Below, piece by piece: positions 1 to 13,945 of a stretch of DNA of 64,000 nt (positions are counted from its first letter, which is position 1; every line of letters begins with the position of its first letter). Position numbers and translations under genes: made by a program. The notes beneath the pieces were generated by a model that saw only the letters and a program-made list of their open reading frames with translations, searched no databases and was not told the DNA's origin. The DNA is from Oscheius sp. JU75 (taxonomy: Eukaryota; Nematoda; Chromadorea; Rhabditida; Rhabditidae): the NCBI GenBank assembly GCA_037178855.1, contig JASJZC010000004.1:4464001-4528000 (forward strand). Direction: 5' to 3'.

Positions 1-785
1 AATCCTACTTGCAAGTTGCAGTGGCTTGTTGTATTGCCACAATAGTATGATCATCTGCTGGTGCTGGCTTTTATGGGAAATTAGGTTTTCAGAATAAACG
101 CCCCTTTTTAAAAGGTCGTATAGTTCTATCTCTAAGTTTTGAATGGAAACTCATATCCTACTTTCTAGTTTTTAATGAGACTTATCTCTCACCATCTCAC
201 CAACTCAATATGGGCTTCATCATACTTTTAAACAGTTAAGTTGCCGCTGTTATGGGTCTCTAGCAAGGACATCGATCACGAATGAACAGGACAAGGGACA
301 GAAAGAAATCCTAAAGGAATACAACCAGAAGCCAACAAAACTAGCATGGACTAGAACTATTAAAACAAAGGACACGACTGCATACAGGGCTTTTAATTTA
401 CAGAACCCTTGGTAACGCTATTTGCTATGGTGATGAGACGACAAAATGGGCAGCTAGCTCGTGAATCCGCCACTTGCTAGCAGCCATCGACGTCACTGTT
501 GTCCACCCCTTGACTTGGACACATGAGAATAAATTATCTTCTGAGCACTTTATTTGTGTGCGGATCAGAGTCTATCTAAATGTCTTACAAAGGGTTTTGA
601 CACTAGATGAAGGGTCCTTCAGTTGAAAGGCAATACTGCCACTAACCCACGCTCACCTATAGCTATGCTGTTTTTATCCATTTTGTTCCTATGCAGTTTT
701 GAGAATTCCCATTCGAAAGAAGGTTGTCCTGACATTCGGCTTGTTATAGGATTGTTCAGGAACTAACCGGGCAGAATATTTCGCC
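1..785. other. Left-edge region without a recognised gene
   Basis: I see no convincing exon, RNA gene or repeat here. The stretch directly precedes the first recognisable segment of the ligand-gated channel and may hold its promoter and signal-peptide exon, but no signal peptide was found. Confidence 0.4.
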
Positions 786-2389
786 ACAGCTACTCGACTG
801 AAAAAGTTCCTTCTGAGTGACTACGACCGGCAGATTCCCGCAGTTTATGTATCTGGTTGGTGTTTGTAACAAAGATTCCAATCTCTTTAGACACCTTCTT
901 CGCGAGCATTGGAACGATTTTTCATGTGAACAGTTCTCTTCTTTTCGTCAAACTCCTAGCCATTGTAGAGTGTTTACGAGCTTATAGACAGTGAGTTCCA
1001 GGACCAGACGACTCAAGGAGTCTCCATGAGCTTCGACTTTTATCATGTTTGTCCTCATTCTAAAAATTCACCAGATTTCTAGAGATGGATAGACCCTCGT
1101 CTGACATGGAATGAGAGCGACTACCAGGGAATGCGGTCACTGACTGTCACCAAAAAGGATACCATCTGGATTCCTATCGTCTTTCCTTTTGATATGTCAG
1201 TCGTCTTTTTTGTCGCGCGGTGATTCAAGAACTGCCCGCCGAAGGGAAACTTTTCTTCGGTCAGAATGCTTTCCATGTCCTGGAAAATACGCTATTTCGA
1301 TTAGTCTCCACATTAGCTCTCAAATGAGACCAAACACGATGGATTCTTCAAATTGACCCTGAACAGTGACAAAAACGGTATAGTATGTTCGGATTCTAAC
1401 TTTTTTAGGATGACGTTTTCGTTCACTGTGCCGGACGACGAACAGATCATTCACGTGAGAAACTTCCCATTCCGTAACTCTCTTCAGATCTATTCCAATG
1501 GTACCGTCTCTTTCAACATCAATATTGTAATTACCTACTCGTGTGAATTGAAGGTGATTTGCTTTGATTACCTGCTAAAATAGCAAATCTCTTCCAGCTG
1601 AATCTGTTTCCTTTCGACACCCAAACTTGTTACTTCAAAATCGGAACTCTCGACTTTCCCAAAACGGACATGTACTTCACGGGAACCATTCACAAACAGG
1701 TCGATAATGCCATCGGAACTGTCAGTTTCTGACAATTACGGTCACAAAATTTTTCAGGGGAACGGAGAGTGGACGATACGAGCTGTTGAAGTCTCCGAAG
1801 ATCCGTTCACGATTGACAAAATCGACTACTCGCAGTTGACTTTCCAATTCACACTTCAACGGAGCACAACCTACTATGTGACTCTCATTATCAGTCCGGC
1901 CTTTATCTTAACCATTCTCTGCGTAATCGGAATCTTCTGGGAGCCGATCAGACCGAGCAATTATATGGAGAGCGTGGGTTCGTTGGAGAGAAATATGATG
2001 AAAGATTCAGTTAAACTTGGGCTATTCAGCCATATTGGCTCTCATGTTTGTTGCGGGAAACATAATCACACAGGAAATTCCAAAAATCAACAATCTGGAC
2101 CTTTTGTGTAGGTTTCTAGATCCCTTTGGGTTAATCTAACCACTTTTCATCCATATATCTCATGGTCAATCTCTGCATCATAACCGTCGCCAGTTTGTCC
2201 ATTCTCGTCGCTGGGAAACTTATTGGGAAGATCGAGAAGAAAAGTCCAACAAAGTGAGTCAGTTTCGACAAGAAGCAATTCTTTTAGAGCACCCTGGCTT
2301 CGTTTCATCGTCGGAAAACACCTAAACCTCGTGTTGATGGTCATTTTTGCGGCTGCCGCTTTGACCAATTTCATCTACATTTTGGCCTG
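786..2389 (+). pseudogene. Cys-loop ligand-gated ion channel with disrupted frames
   Basis: The pieces line up in the order of a pentameric Cys-loop receptor subunit: an N-terminal block with LLSDYDRQIPA (about 805-842), a FFASIGTI strand, DPRLTWNESDYQ (about 1090-1130), the Cys-loop LNLFPFDTQTCYFKIG (from 1598), a long hydrophobic M1 after EWTIRAVEV, an M2-like segment LALMFVAGNIITQEIP, M3 (VNLCIITVASLSILVAG, about 2165-2215) and M4 ending at 2389. The M3-M4 loop is very short. Clean introns at 1554-1597 and near 1725-1757 join in phase. Against function: one base is missing near 855, M2 needs a +1 shift near 2025, and the M2-M3 link (about 2108-2155) has an in-frame stop with no AG acceptor. 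Nematodes carry many such channel genes; this is either a decayed copy or indel errors in the assembly. An AATAAA lies about 30 bp after the stop. Confidence 0.55.
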
Positions 2390-2471
2390 AGTACGGAGCC
2401 AAAAGAATGTTTTATAGCAAAAATAAAAATCTTAACAAGGAAAAATCAACAACATGTAACCTATTCACGGC

Positions 2472-4643
<2,172 letters not shown>

Positions 4644-5199
4644 CTGAACGTGAAGTTTGGGGGGCAAATTCTCGACAAAATTCTACCTGAACTCTAACGA
4701 AAAGAATATCTAGAAATCTGACTGCTTGAGGAATGAAACTTCAATTTCGAAATTTACAGTAACCCGATCGGTACCAAAAAGTGAAATACGTAATTGCGTA
4801 CATTTGAATGTTATTCAAGAAACCCGGGTCTCGTCACGATTTCATTCAGATTCAAAAAGTTGGCCAACTCTCTCTTGTTTTTCGGTCATTTCACTTTGTT
4901 TTCCTCACGTTTGTTGCTCTTTTCTCTCGCTAAAATAATGTCGATAAATAACAAACACGATAATGGCAAGAAATCACCGGCTTTCATTGCACAGACCCAG
5001 CTGCTCTGACGCAAGTTTTGCTGACGTCTAGGCTTTTGGGAAACAGTTATTTTGGCGTGATCTTGTTTTCCAATCGTTTGAATATGAAGCCAGTGTCAAA
5101 GTCGAGTCAAGTACCTACTCCTACAATCATAATTCATGCCCAGAGTGCTTCAAAATAAGCCTTGCATCATATTATGAACTTCTTGCCCAACCAGAGAAG

Positions 5200-5207
5200 T
5201 ATAAAAG
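5200..5207 (+). promoter_or_regulatory. TATA box upstream of ABCE1
   Basis: TATAAAAG lies 118 bp before the ABCE1 start codon and is followed by a pyrimidine-rich stretch. This fits a core promoter plus a short 5' UTR. It sits in the 675 bp between two divergent genes. Confidence 0.45.
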
Positions 5208-5317
5208 CAGCTGGGAAACTGTTTCCTTCATTTCGCCGTCTTTACTTTCACATCTTGCTTCTTTTTATCATGGCACAATCATCAATCTACAGATCTTTCT
5301 TGGGAACTTGACTAGCC

Positions 5318-7532
5318 ATGTCGAGAAAAGCCCCCTTAGCACCAAAAGGAGAGACTGATGTGCCTCTCCGTATCGCCATCGTCGAAAAAGATCGATGCAA
5401 GCCTAAAAATTGCGGTCTTCCTTGCAAGCGGTCTTGCCCTGTTGTGAGACAAGGCTTGTTCTCACCCTTTTCCTACAATACTAGCATTTTTAGGAAAACA
5501 ATGCATTATCGTCGAAGCCACATCTCCAATCGCTACCATTTCCGAGATTCTCTGCATCGGATGTGGTATTTGCGTCAAGAAGTGCCCCTACGACGCTATC
5601 AAGATTATCAATTTGCCAGCAAACTTGGCTAACGAGACTACACATCGTTATTCGGCCAATTCGTTCAAACTTCATCGTCTTCCCACTCCGAGACGAGCTG
5701 AAGTCCTCGGTCTCGTAGGAACTAACGGCATTGGAAAATCGACTGCTCTGAAAATCCTCAGCGGTAAACTGAAGCCCAATCTTGGCAAATTCGACGTCTG
5801 TTCCCTGCCGCAACTAGTTTATTTGCCCAAATTCAGAGTCCTCCAGAATGGAATGCCATTCTCCAATATTTCCGTGGCTCTGAGCTCCAGAATTACTTCC
5901 AAAAAGTCCTCGAAGATCATCTGAAGGCCGTCATGAAACCCCAATATGTTGACCAGATCCCTAAGTAAGTTTTCCCTGTTTACTTTTGAAAAATAATGTT
6001 TAGGGCCGCCAAGGGCCTTGTCAAGGATATCATAGCGAAGAAACACGATATGGATAACCTGGACAAGGTTATGACTGATATGGGTGAGTTTTTGTTCTTC
6101 ACTGGTTGATATTCTGCCCACTATCATTTTCTGCTAAAAGCTATAGTTTTCAGAGCTGACCGGCCTTGTTGATCGTCAACTCGAGCAGCTTTCTGGAGGA
6201 GAATTGCAGCGTTTCGCTATTGCAATGTGCTGCGTCCAGAAGGCCGATGTCTACATGTTCGACGAGCCCTCTTCCTATCTCGATGTCAAGCAGCGTCTAA
6301 AGGCTGCCGCCATGATCAGAGATATGATTACCGACAACAAGTGCAATTCTTTTTCTTCCTCTTACCAATACAATTCAGCTATGTGATAGTCGTCGAGCAC
6401 GATCTCGCCGTTCTCGACTACCTCTCCGACTTCATTTGCATGCTCTACGGAGTTCCCGGCGTCTACGGAGTCGTCACTTTGCCTTCCGGTGTCAGAGAAG
6501 GTATCAACATGTTCCTCAACGGTTTCATTCCGACCGAGAACATGCGATTCCGCGAGGGACAGCTCTCATTTAAAGTGACTGACCAGATTGAAGATGTCAA
6601 GAGGACAGGAAGCTTCAAGGTTTCTTTCGCAGTTATTGGCATAAAGATCATATTTAGTACCCTGCCATGAGCAAGAATCTCGGAGCTTTCAAGCTGAACG
6701 TCGAAGCCGGAGATTTCAGTGATTCCGAAATCATTGTCATGCTCGGAGAGAACGGAACTGGAAAGACGACCATGATCAGGTACTTTATGAGTTTTTACTC
6801 TCAAAACTCGGCTTTAGAATGTTGAATGGACAATTGAAGCCTGATGATGAATCGGCCGAGCTACCTCCAATGTCCATCTCCTACAAGCCGCAGAAAATTT
6901 CTCCGAAATCACAGACCCAAGTCCGCTTCATGCTCCACGAGAAAATCCAGAGCATGTACCAACATCCTCAGTTCAAGACCGATGTTATGAATCCTATGAT
7001 GATGGAAGAACTGATGGATCGCGAGGTCCAAACTCTGTCTGGAGGAGAATTGCAGCGTGTAGCTCTAGTCCTCTGCCTTGGAAAGCCGGCTTCCGTATAT
7101 CTCATCGACGAGCCTTCCGCTTATCTCGACTCGGAACAGCGTCTCCATGCCGCTAAAGTTATCAAGAGGTTCGTACCTTTTATATTTCATTGTTCAACTC
7201 GACTTTAGATACATTATGCACGCGAAGAAGACCGCTTTTGTAGTAGAGCACGATTTCATCATGGCTACATATCTGGCTGACCGAGTCATTGTTTTCGATG
7301 GACAGCCGTCAATTGAAGCTACTGCCAGAGCGTTAGTTCCATTCTCTTAATTCAAAACTCAAGCATTTTCAGACCTCAGAATCTTCTGGATGGAATGAAC
7401 CGCTTCCTGAAAATGCTGGACATCACTTTCCGCCGTGATTCAGAAACCTACCGGCCGAGAATCAACAAGAAGGAATCTGTGAAGGACATGGAGCAGAAGC
7501 GCAGTGGTCAATTCTTCTTCCTTGATGAGTAA
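5318..7532 (+). CDS. abce-1: ABCE1/Rli1 iron-sulphur ABC ATPase (ribosome recycling)
   Basis: Twin-ATPase that splits 80S ribosomes after termination and helps initiation. Spliced product reads through without a break: an N-terminal iron-sulphur domain with [15 protein letters not shown] and [12 protein letters not shown], nucleotide-binding domain 1 with Walker [10 protein letters not shown], signature [10 protein letters not shown] and Walker [13 protein letters not shown], then domain 2 with [19 protein letters not shown] and [12 protein letters not shown], and the conserved [17 protein letters not shown] near the end. Nine or so introns of about 30-60 bp; the first (5454-5493) has a GC donor. 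The ATG at 5318 begins [11 protein letters not shown], close to the usual start. Stop TAA 7530-7532, AATAAA at 7672-7677. The protein is of normal family length (about 600 residues). Confidence 0.95.
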
Positions 7533-7671
7533 ATCATCCGGTTATTCCAAGCTATCTAAGGGTCTTTTCTGGTTCATTTGTTGACTTTTCTATTCTTCTC
7601 CTGCCTCTCTTTCTTACCGTCGAAATGTTGTTCTACGAAGTTAGTGCTTGATCTATTCCCCGAAGTTGTTG

Positions 7672-7677
7672 AATAAA
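7672..7677 (+). terminator. ABCE1 polyadenylation signal
   Basis: AATAAA about 140 bp downstream of the ABCE1 stop codon, followed by a T-rich stretch. Confidence 0.6.
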
Positions 7678-7679
7678 TC

Positions 7680-10055
7680 TATCTTTTTTTTACAGTTTCA
7701 TAGTTTTGTTGTGTGTTGCGTGTTCTCTCACCACTCTAATTATCTCGTTTTCCGTGTGCTCAACCTCTATAAATTGGTCCTTATATAGTATTCATTGAGT
7801 CCACTTAGCCATTTCCTTCGCATTGTTCGCCAATTGTAGTCGCGGTTCTATCAAAATGGAACATTCGCTCTACGATATTTAGCCAGCCGATAGATTTGAG
7901 TAGCCTGTCAAACAGCCCCTAATATGTTTGCACATCTTGTAGGGGAGAGGGCCAATTCGTGGACAAGAGATTCCGGATGGGTGAAGGCTGCATTGTTCGC
8001 CTTCTTCTCATCCACTTGTGCTATGAAATTGACCCGTCGACTGGCTATGGCTAGCGAGAACATGACCATAATAAGTCTAGTTTATAGCCTTACCCATTTA
8101 GTTCGCGAGAGAAGACACTGGTCTCATCTCCAGGTGGGACAATTTACACTCTTTTCGAGGATTTCCTCCGTAGATTGGCCTCGAATGGGCAGAAGTGACC
8201 TTGAATCACGTTTTATTGTCTTTACCTCACTAACGTCGTTCTTCCGTTCTCTTTATCTTTTGCCCCTCGCTCACACGCCCACTTTCACGTGTCGTATGCT
8301 CGTTTGATAGCATTCAATCTCTCTCCAAGTCAGAATAAGTTATGGGGATTTCCTCCGTAGATATGGATTCTTTTTTAATGTGTCACACTTGACCGCGCTA
8401 TAACACCGTCGGCCTCGCGAGTTTTTGAAATCGAGCCTAGACCCATAAAAGCCCTGTTGCGATTGTTTTCTGCGTTTTATAATGGCTATTGCGGTCATCC
8501 TTTCGAATGAGGGTTGCGCACGCTTATTTGCTTTGCAACCGGGACAGCTCGACCCAGGCGTGCCCTCGATAGTCTCTTATTTCGGTCTTTGATAACACTT
8601 TGTAATTAGGTGTTAGCGCTGCTCCATTTCATCCAGGCTTGTGGGACTCCTCGTTTTATAAACTATCGGTCGCCGGCACATAATGCCTACTATTAGTCTA
8701 CTACTCTGGGCCATCAGCACCAGTTCTTGAATATTCAGTGACTGGTTTCAGAAAGATCATAACCGCAAGATGTCTTAGCTTATTCGTTAGCCGTCTCGAC
8801 CACCTGTTCCTTATTCAGCTTATCACCCGCACACATCTCGCGTTCAGCAGCGCCGTCAAGGTTTTCTCGCCGCCGCGTCGTTTTTTCCGTGTTCGGCTCC
8901 ATAGATTCGTCTAGCCCCAGCAGGCCTTGTAACATACAACTCCCCATTTGATCGGGAGCAGTTTGTTGCGTCTACTGACTCAACAGCGGAGACTGTTAGT
9001 GTCGAACTGGCCGAGAGCGTGCAGTTGATACACGTGGCTGTTGGTCCGCCACCCCGTCGGCGGCTATGTGTGGTCATAAGTGCGTTCTTAACCTCTCGCC
9101 TCCCGATCATATCAGTGACTGTTCTCGAGATACTGCGTCTCTTTGTCCGGGAATCGATCTACAGATATCCGAATTTCGCATAAAAAGGTACTTGAAAGTT
9201 TAGCTCCGAAACGGGTACTCCTTTCTTTTTCTTGGCTCCGTCATCTCGCCTATTGTGTTTATGTTTGACCATGCTTTTCGAGCCTTTTCTTCCCAATGTC
9301 CGCTTTTCGTTCCCTTGACTTTCATTCACGAAGTAATATCTCCTTGCCAGACGGTCGATTATTCATTTTATGTCTTTCACGTTAGCAGTTCACATACACA
9401 TGTCCTCGGCTGAAGTAATTTTTTCGTCTTGTCTCCCGCCGTCGCGAGTCGTTATATCTGTCTTCTCCTTCGCCGCTTGCTACCAACCGTAACAAATCCA
9501 GATACCAAACAAGGCTGTATTTCCGCGCTCACACAGTTCAATTTTGTTGGCTTGCTGTCAAACACCGAGTTTTGGCTGGTTAATCTTTTGTTTACTCATT
9601 TCCGATTCAGTTCATCTCCAAAATGTTGTATTTCCCCGCGTTACGCAGTTACTATAGCTACATAACTGACGCCACGTGTAGAGTCAAATTGCGCATCTGG
9701 CTCGATTCAAAGCACCACGCATTTGCACTCACATCTGTTCCTTGTTCGCGGGATTTCGGTCTCCGAACTTGTAATTGACTATCATATGACCCGGTTCCCA
9801 GAAACGGCGTGCTAAAAGGTACAATCGGTTTTACCATTTTACGCCACAGCCGATCATAAACGGGCAACGGGCGTTTCCCTTTGTTAGCTCAGGCTCAGCT
9901 GTTATCTTCGTCATTTGTAATCCCGTTCCTACGTGTACTTTTCCATTATTTCATTGTCTAATTCGGTTTTTTTTCAGGCAATCAACCTTCTCCAGTTTTG
10001 TCACGGGTCGGCAAAGGTCTTTAACACTTCGGGTCATTTCTGCACTTTTCTTTAC
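7680..10055. other. Gene-free interval upstream of the GalNAc-transferase
   Basis: About 2.4 kb with no ORF that resembles protein, no tRNA arm pattern and no repeat I could see. In this compact region it is an unusually long gap and may hold regulatory sequence or an unspliced 5' leader for the downstream gene. Confidence 0.4.
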
Positions 10056-10060
10056 CCAAC

Positions 10061-13000
10061 ATGCTCTTCGCTAGAAGGCGGTCTCTTCTAGTTAAATTAC
10101 TTTTATTGCTGCCAGTCTTCTGGTTGTGTTCCCTCATCTATTTCGCCTCGTCAGATCGAAGTTCCAATCAGGTACTCTTTTCGACCGATTCTATCTTCGA
10201 ATCTGCGCACTTTTTTGCCCTAAAACGTAGAAATATATTGTCTTTTGCAATAACTCTCTAAAGATTGTATCCTACCACGCTTTGTTTGATCGCTCGCCGT
10301 GACAGTCAGAGTCAAAACAAGCATTTCCAGCCGAAAATCGGTTCTAACAGACAAGGTCAAGCGCCTGCTAGCCTAGCATAATTTGCTTTGCGAACCTGTA
10401 CCCCGGGCGAAAAAAGCAGACAAATTGTCGGAAATTAGAGAGGAAGCAGAAGTTTCATGTACGTTTTCAGATAGATGAGCATCCTATTGTGAAAGAGCCC
10501 ATTCGAAAGGAATCCAATGTCGTCGTCGGTTTCGGTGATCCTCAGCCCATCGACAAAATCATTTCGAATCGAGTCGATGAGAAAAAACCTGTCGAGGATG
10601 AAGTATATTTTGCCATTTTTTCTTTCTAACAGTTCACTCCAGAATCCGCCCCCGAATATGCCCAAGCCGATCGTCATTGATGGGAATCTGCCGATTTACA
10701 AGAAGGATGACCCAAATCAGGCTGGTGAAGGAGGCAAGGCTGTCAAGATCGACAAGAATGTTAGTTGTCCAGTTTAGTATGTCAAAGTTTATTTTCAGAC
10801 TTTGTCCAAGGAAGAAAAGGCCAAATTCGACCAAGGTCTGCAGAACAACGCCTTCAACCAGTACGCTTCGGATATGATATCAGTTCATCGTACTCTCCCA
10901 TCTAACGTCGATCAAGAGTATGATGTTTTTTTCACTTTTAGTTTAGATCAATCTTTAGGTGCAAGACAGAGAAATACCAGGGCAATCTGCCGTCCACTTC
11001 TGTCATCATTTGTTTCCACAATGAGGCCTGGTCGGTTCTACTGAGGACAGTCCATTCCGTTCTCGAGCGTTCTCCCGACCCGCTTCTCCACGAAATCATC
11101 CTGGTCGACGATTTTTCTGATATGGAGCACACCAAGAGTAGACTTTTTTAATGAGTTTTTTATGTCTTGTTTTTAGAACAACTGGAACAGTACATGTCGC
11201 AGTTCCCCAAGGTCAAAATTCTGAGAATGGAGAAGCGGGAGGGTTTGATCCGAGCTCGTCTTCGTGGAGCCGAAATTGCCAAGGGTGCCGTTCTGACCTA
11301 TCTGGATTCTCACTGCGAATGCATGGAAGGCTGGCTCGAGCCTCTTTTGGACAGAATCAAGCGGGATCCATCGACCGTGGTCTGTCCTGTGATTGATGTT
11401 ATCGACGACAACACCTTCGAGTACCACTATTCCAAGGCCTATTTCACCAACGTCGGAGGATTTGACTGGGGACTCCAGTTCAACTGGCACGCCATTCCCG
11501 AGAGAGACAGGAAGAACAGAACGAGAGCTATCGACCCCGTCAGGTTTTTCTTTTATTTTTTTTTCAAAATAACAAATAAATAGATCTCCAACAATGGCTG
11601 GAGGACTGTTCTCCATCGACAGAAAGTACTTCGAGAAGCTCGGAACCTACGATCCCGGTTTCGATATTTGGGGAGGCGAGAACCTCGAGATCTCCTTCAA
11701 AATCTGGATGTGTGGAGGAACGCTGGAAATTGTGCCCTGCTCGCACGTTGGTCACGTATTCAGGAAGCGATCTCCATACAAGTGGAGGTACTTATTCATG
11801 TTTCTCATTTCAATTCATTCATTCATTCCAGAACGGGTGTGAACGTGCTAAAGAGGAACTCCGTTCGACTCGCAGAGGTCTGGCTCGACGACTACAAACA
11901 GTATTACTACGAGAGGATCAATAACCAGATTGTGAGGATTACCATATTGTTTGGACAACTTACGTTTTATAGGGCGATTTCGGGGACATTTCTGAACGCA
12001 AAAAACTTCGCGAGAATCTCGGTTGCAAATCGTTCAAATGGTACCTGGACAACATCTTTCCAGAGCTCTTTGTTCCCGGAGAGAGTATTGCCAAGGGAGA
12101 GGTTGGTTTTGTTATTTTACTGCTATGTTACACGGAAGTAAAAGAGTCTAGCAGCGAACTTTTAGAACAAACCTCTTTCTAAATCTTCAAATTCGAAAAA
12201 GCTGCTGGACTCTTCTATTTTGTTGTGTATTCGTTTGGTGTGAAGCACTTTGTATCACGGTTTGTGAATGCCGCACGCATTGTGCACACAAGTTTTCAGT
12301 TTGTCTTACCCGGATTCAGGTTGATTTGAAGGAAAGCATAGAGATTTGTCTAAACCCAGTCTACCGTTTGCTGTGTCTTATTTAACGTGTGTTAAAGGTG
12401 CGGAACATGGGTGGCACACCCAGTCGCTGCCTCGACTGCATGACCAATAAGCACGATAAGAACAAGCCCGTCGGCCTTTACCCTTGTCACGGCCAAGGCG
12501 GAAACCAGGTTCGATCATCTTTCTTCATTTTCAGCTGCGCAACGCGATCTCCAAGCAGTGTCTTGACAGTGCTGTTGGCGATGACCATGAGAACAAGCCA
12601 GTTAGCCCTTATCCTTGTCACGAGCAGGGAGGCAATCAGGTTCGAGCCTCTTACTTCAATTTCCACCCTTTCTCTTGTCCAAAATTCAAAAATGAGACCT
12701 GCTCCCTGTCGTGGCAAATCTGCTTAGAAACTTGTGGTTTGTCCGGTTCAGGTACTGTCGTCTCCCACAAGTGCACTGGTTCATATGGTGGCGTTGCACA
12801 ATATTAACTTTTTTTTTATGTTTGAAAAGATATCTAGTATCTTTTGAAATCTGTAGATTCGAAACCAAGGCGGTGGGAACCGACAGTGCCTGGACTACGA
12901 CAGTCACGGAGGCAAAAGGTTTTCGATGTATAAATGCCACGAACAGGGAGGAAATCAGGTATCCAGCTTTTGTTCACTTATTCTCAATCCGGTTAGTTCC

Positions 13001-13445
13001 CCCCATTTGAATCTGTCTACCTCGTCCGCTGCGCATATCCAACTTCTTACCCCCAATAATCTTCATTTTTAGTACTGGATGTTGTCAAAAGACGGAGAGA
13101 TTCGTCGTGACGAATCCTGCGTCGATTATGCCGGAACCGACGTGATGATCTACCCGTGCCACGGAATGAAAGGCAACCAGGAGTGGAGGTACAACCACGA
13201 TGTGAGTCCCGTCGCGTTTTTACACTATCAGCCCGAAACTGCGCGCTATTCTTTCCTCATTTATCAAACTCTTCCAGATCAATAAGCTGGTACACGCAGT
13301 CTCTCAAAAGTGTCTGGAGATGTCGAAAGACGGCGCCAAACTGCTGATGAACCCCTGTGACAGCGGCAACGAGTACCAGAAGTGGCGATTCAAAGAGTAC
13401 AGTCCGGAAAAGGCCCAGGAGCACGGAGTTCTTCCCCCGAAATAG
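10061..13445 (+). CDS. gly-5: Polypeptide N-acetylgalactosaminyltransferase, gly-5-like, with three alternative lectin exons
   Basis: Golgi type II membrane enzyme that starts mucin-type O-glycosylation by moving GalNAc from UDP-GalNAc to Ser/Thr. Residues 1-12 are basic, followed by a signal anchor ([16 protein letters not shown]), a stem rich in Pro and Lys, then the GT-A domain: a strand ending [23 protein letters not shown] (metal-binding DxH, about 11305-11350), [11 protein letters not shown], and the Gal/GalNAc-transferase motif with [11 protein letters not shown] (about 11668-11702). The C-terminal ricin-type lectin domain has repeats with CLD or CVD and YPCH motifs, ending VLPPK at TAG 13443-13445. 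Three tandem phase-0 exons (12398-12508, 12535-12639, 12857-12958) encode alternative versions of one lectin repeat. C. elegans gly-5 is known to have splice forms differing in this region, which is why I use that symbol. Confidence 0.85.
12140..12216 (+). other. Intronic inverted repeat upstream of the alternative exons
   Basis: In the 295-bp intron before exon A, AAAAGAGTCTAGCAGC (about 12140-12155) can pair with GCTGCTGGACTCTTCT (about 12201-12216), with one G-U pair and one mismatch, enclosing a loop of about 45 nt. No equivalent structure is visible in neighbouring introns. A role in choosing the alternative exon is inference. Confidence 0.45.
12398..12508 (+). other. gly-5: Alternative lectin exon A of the GalNAc-transferase
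   Basis: A 111-nt phase-0 exon (37 residues) starting VRNMGG and ending CHGQGGNQ, flanked by TTAAAG and GT. It duplicates exons B and C in structure, and any one of the three keeps frame with the invariant next exon (starting YWMLSKDGE at about 13074). Confidence 0.75.
12535..12639 (+). other. gly-5: Alternative lectin exon B of the GalNAc-transferase
   Basis: A 105-nt phase-0 exon (35 residues) starting [11 protein letters not shown] and ending CHEQGGNQ. The gap to exon A is only 26 bp, too short for efficient splicing, which would physically prevent A and B being joined and favours mutually exclusive use. Confidence 0.75.
12857..12958 (+). other. gly-5: Alternative lectin exon C of the GalNAc-transferase
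   Basis: A 102-nt phase-0 exon (34 residues) starting [13 protein letters not shown] and ending CHEQGGNQ, the same ending as exon B. It is the most diverged of the three in its middle section. Confidence 0.75.
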
Positions 13446-13945
13446 TCCAAGCCACCCGGTTATTTATCCCTTTTTTGCCACGCATAGCTATAAGCAGAGA
13501 CGCTTTATCCATTTCGGACTTTTTATCTCCCCGGTACATGTTTTAGACCTGTATATTCCCCCTCTCACAGAATCTGGGTATTTTCACAGAACAAGCTATG
13601 TATATCCCCCTCTCTTTTGTTTTTTCAGTTCTCTGGGTCCTTCTTCCACAGTTCTAACAACGGTATTACCAGCTAAATTCACTACGTTCTTCGTTACATT
13701 CCAAACATCCCGTTTTATCGCTTTGTATCACTGTGATTCTTTTCTTTTCACTTATTGGGCCCTAGTCCCCCGGTTAAAGTTGTACTTGTCTGTGATATTT
13801 CAGTGACAGGATTTGTTTTGTTCATTGTTTTTTCTGCCATCACATAAAAGGCTTTGAAACTGTTTGTTGTATTACTTCTTATTCTAGTTTGTCGCTGTTT
13901 ATCTATATTTTTGTTAGAGGACATAGTTGAAAGATCCGCTCAGAA
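13446..13945 (+). other. GalNAc-transferase 3' UTR and mrpl-11 upstream region
   Basis: T-rich sequence without a convincing ORF. It separates two same-strand genes by 500 bp. I see no canonical AATAAA for the upstream gene. Confidence 0.4.

Noticed and set aside
8856-9870. Short ORFs and possible exons between ABCE1 and the GalNAc-transferase
   Set aside because: No family features, no supporting splice pairs, and codon composition unlike neighbouring genes.
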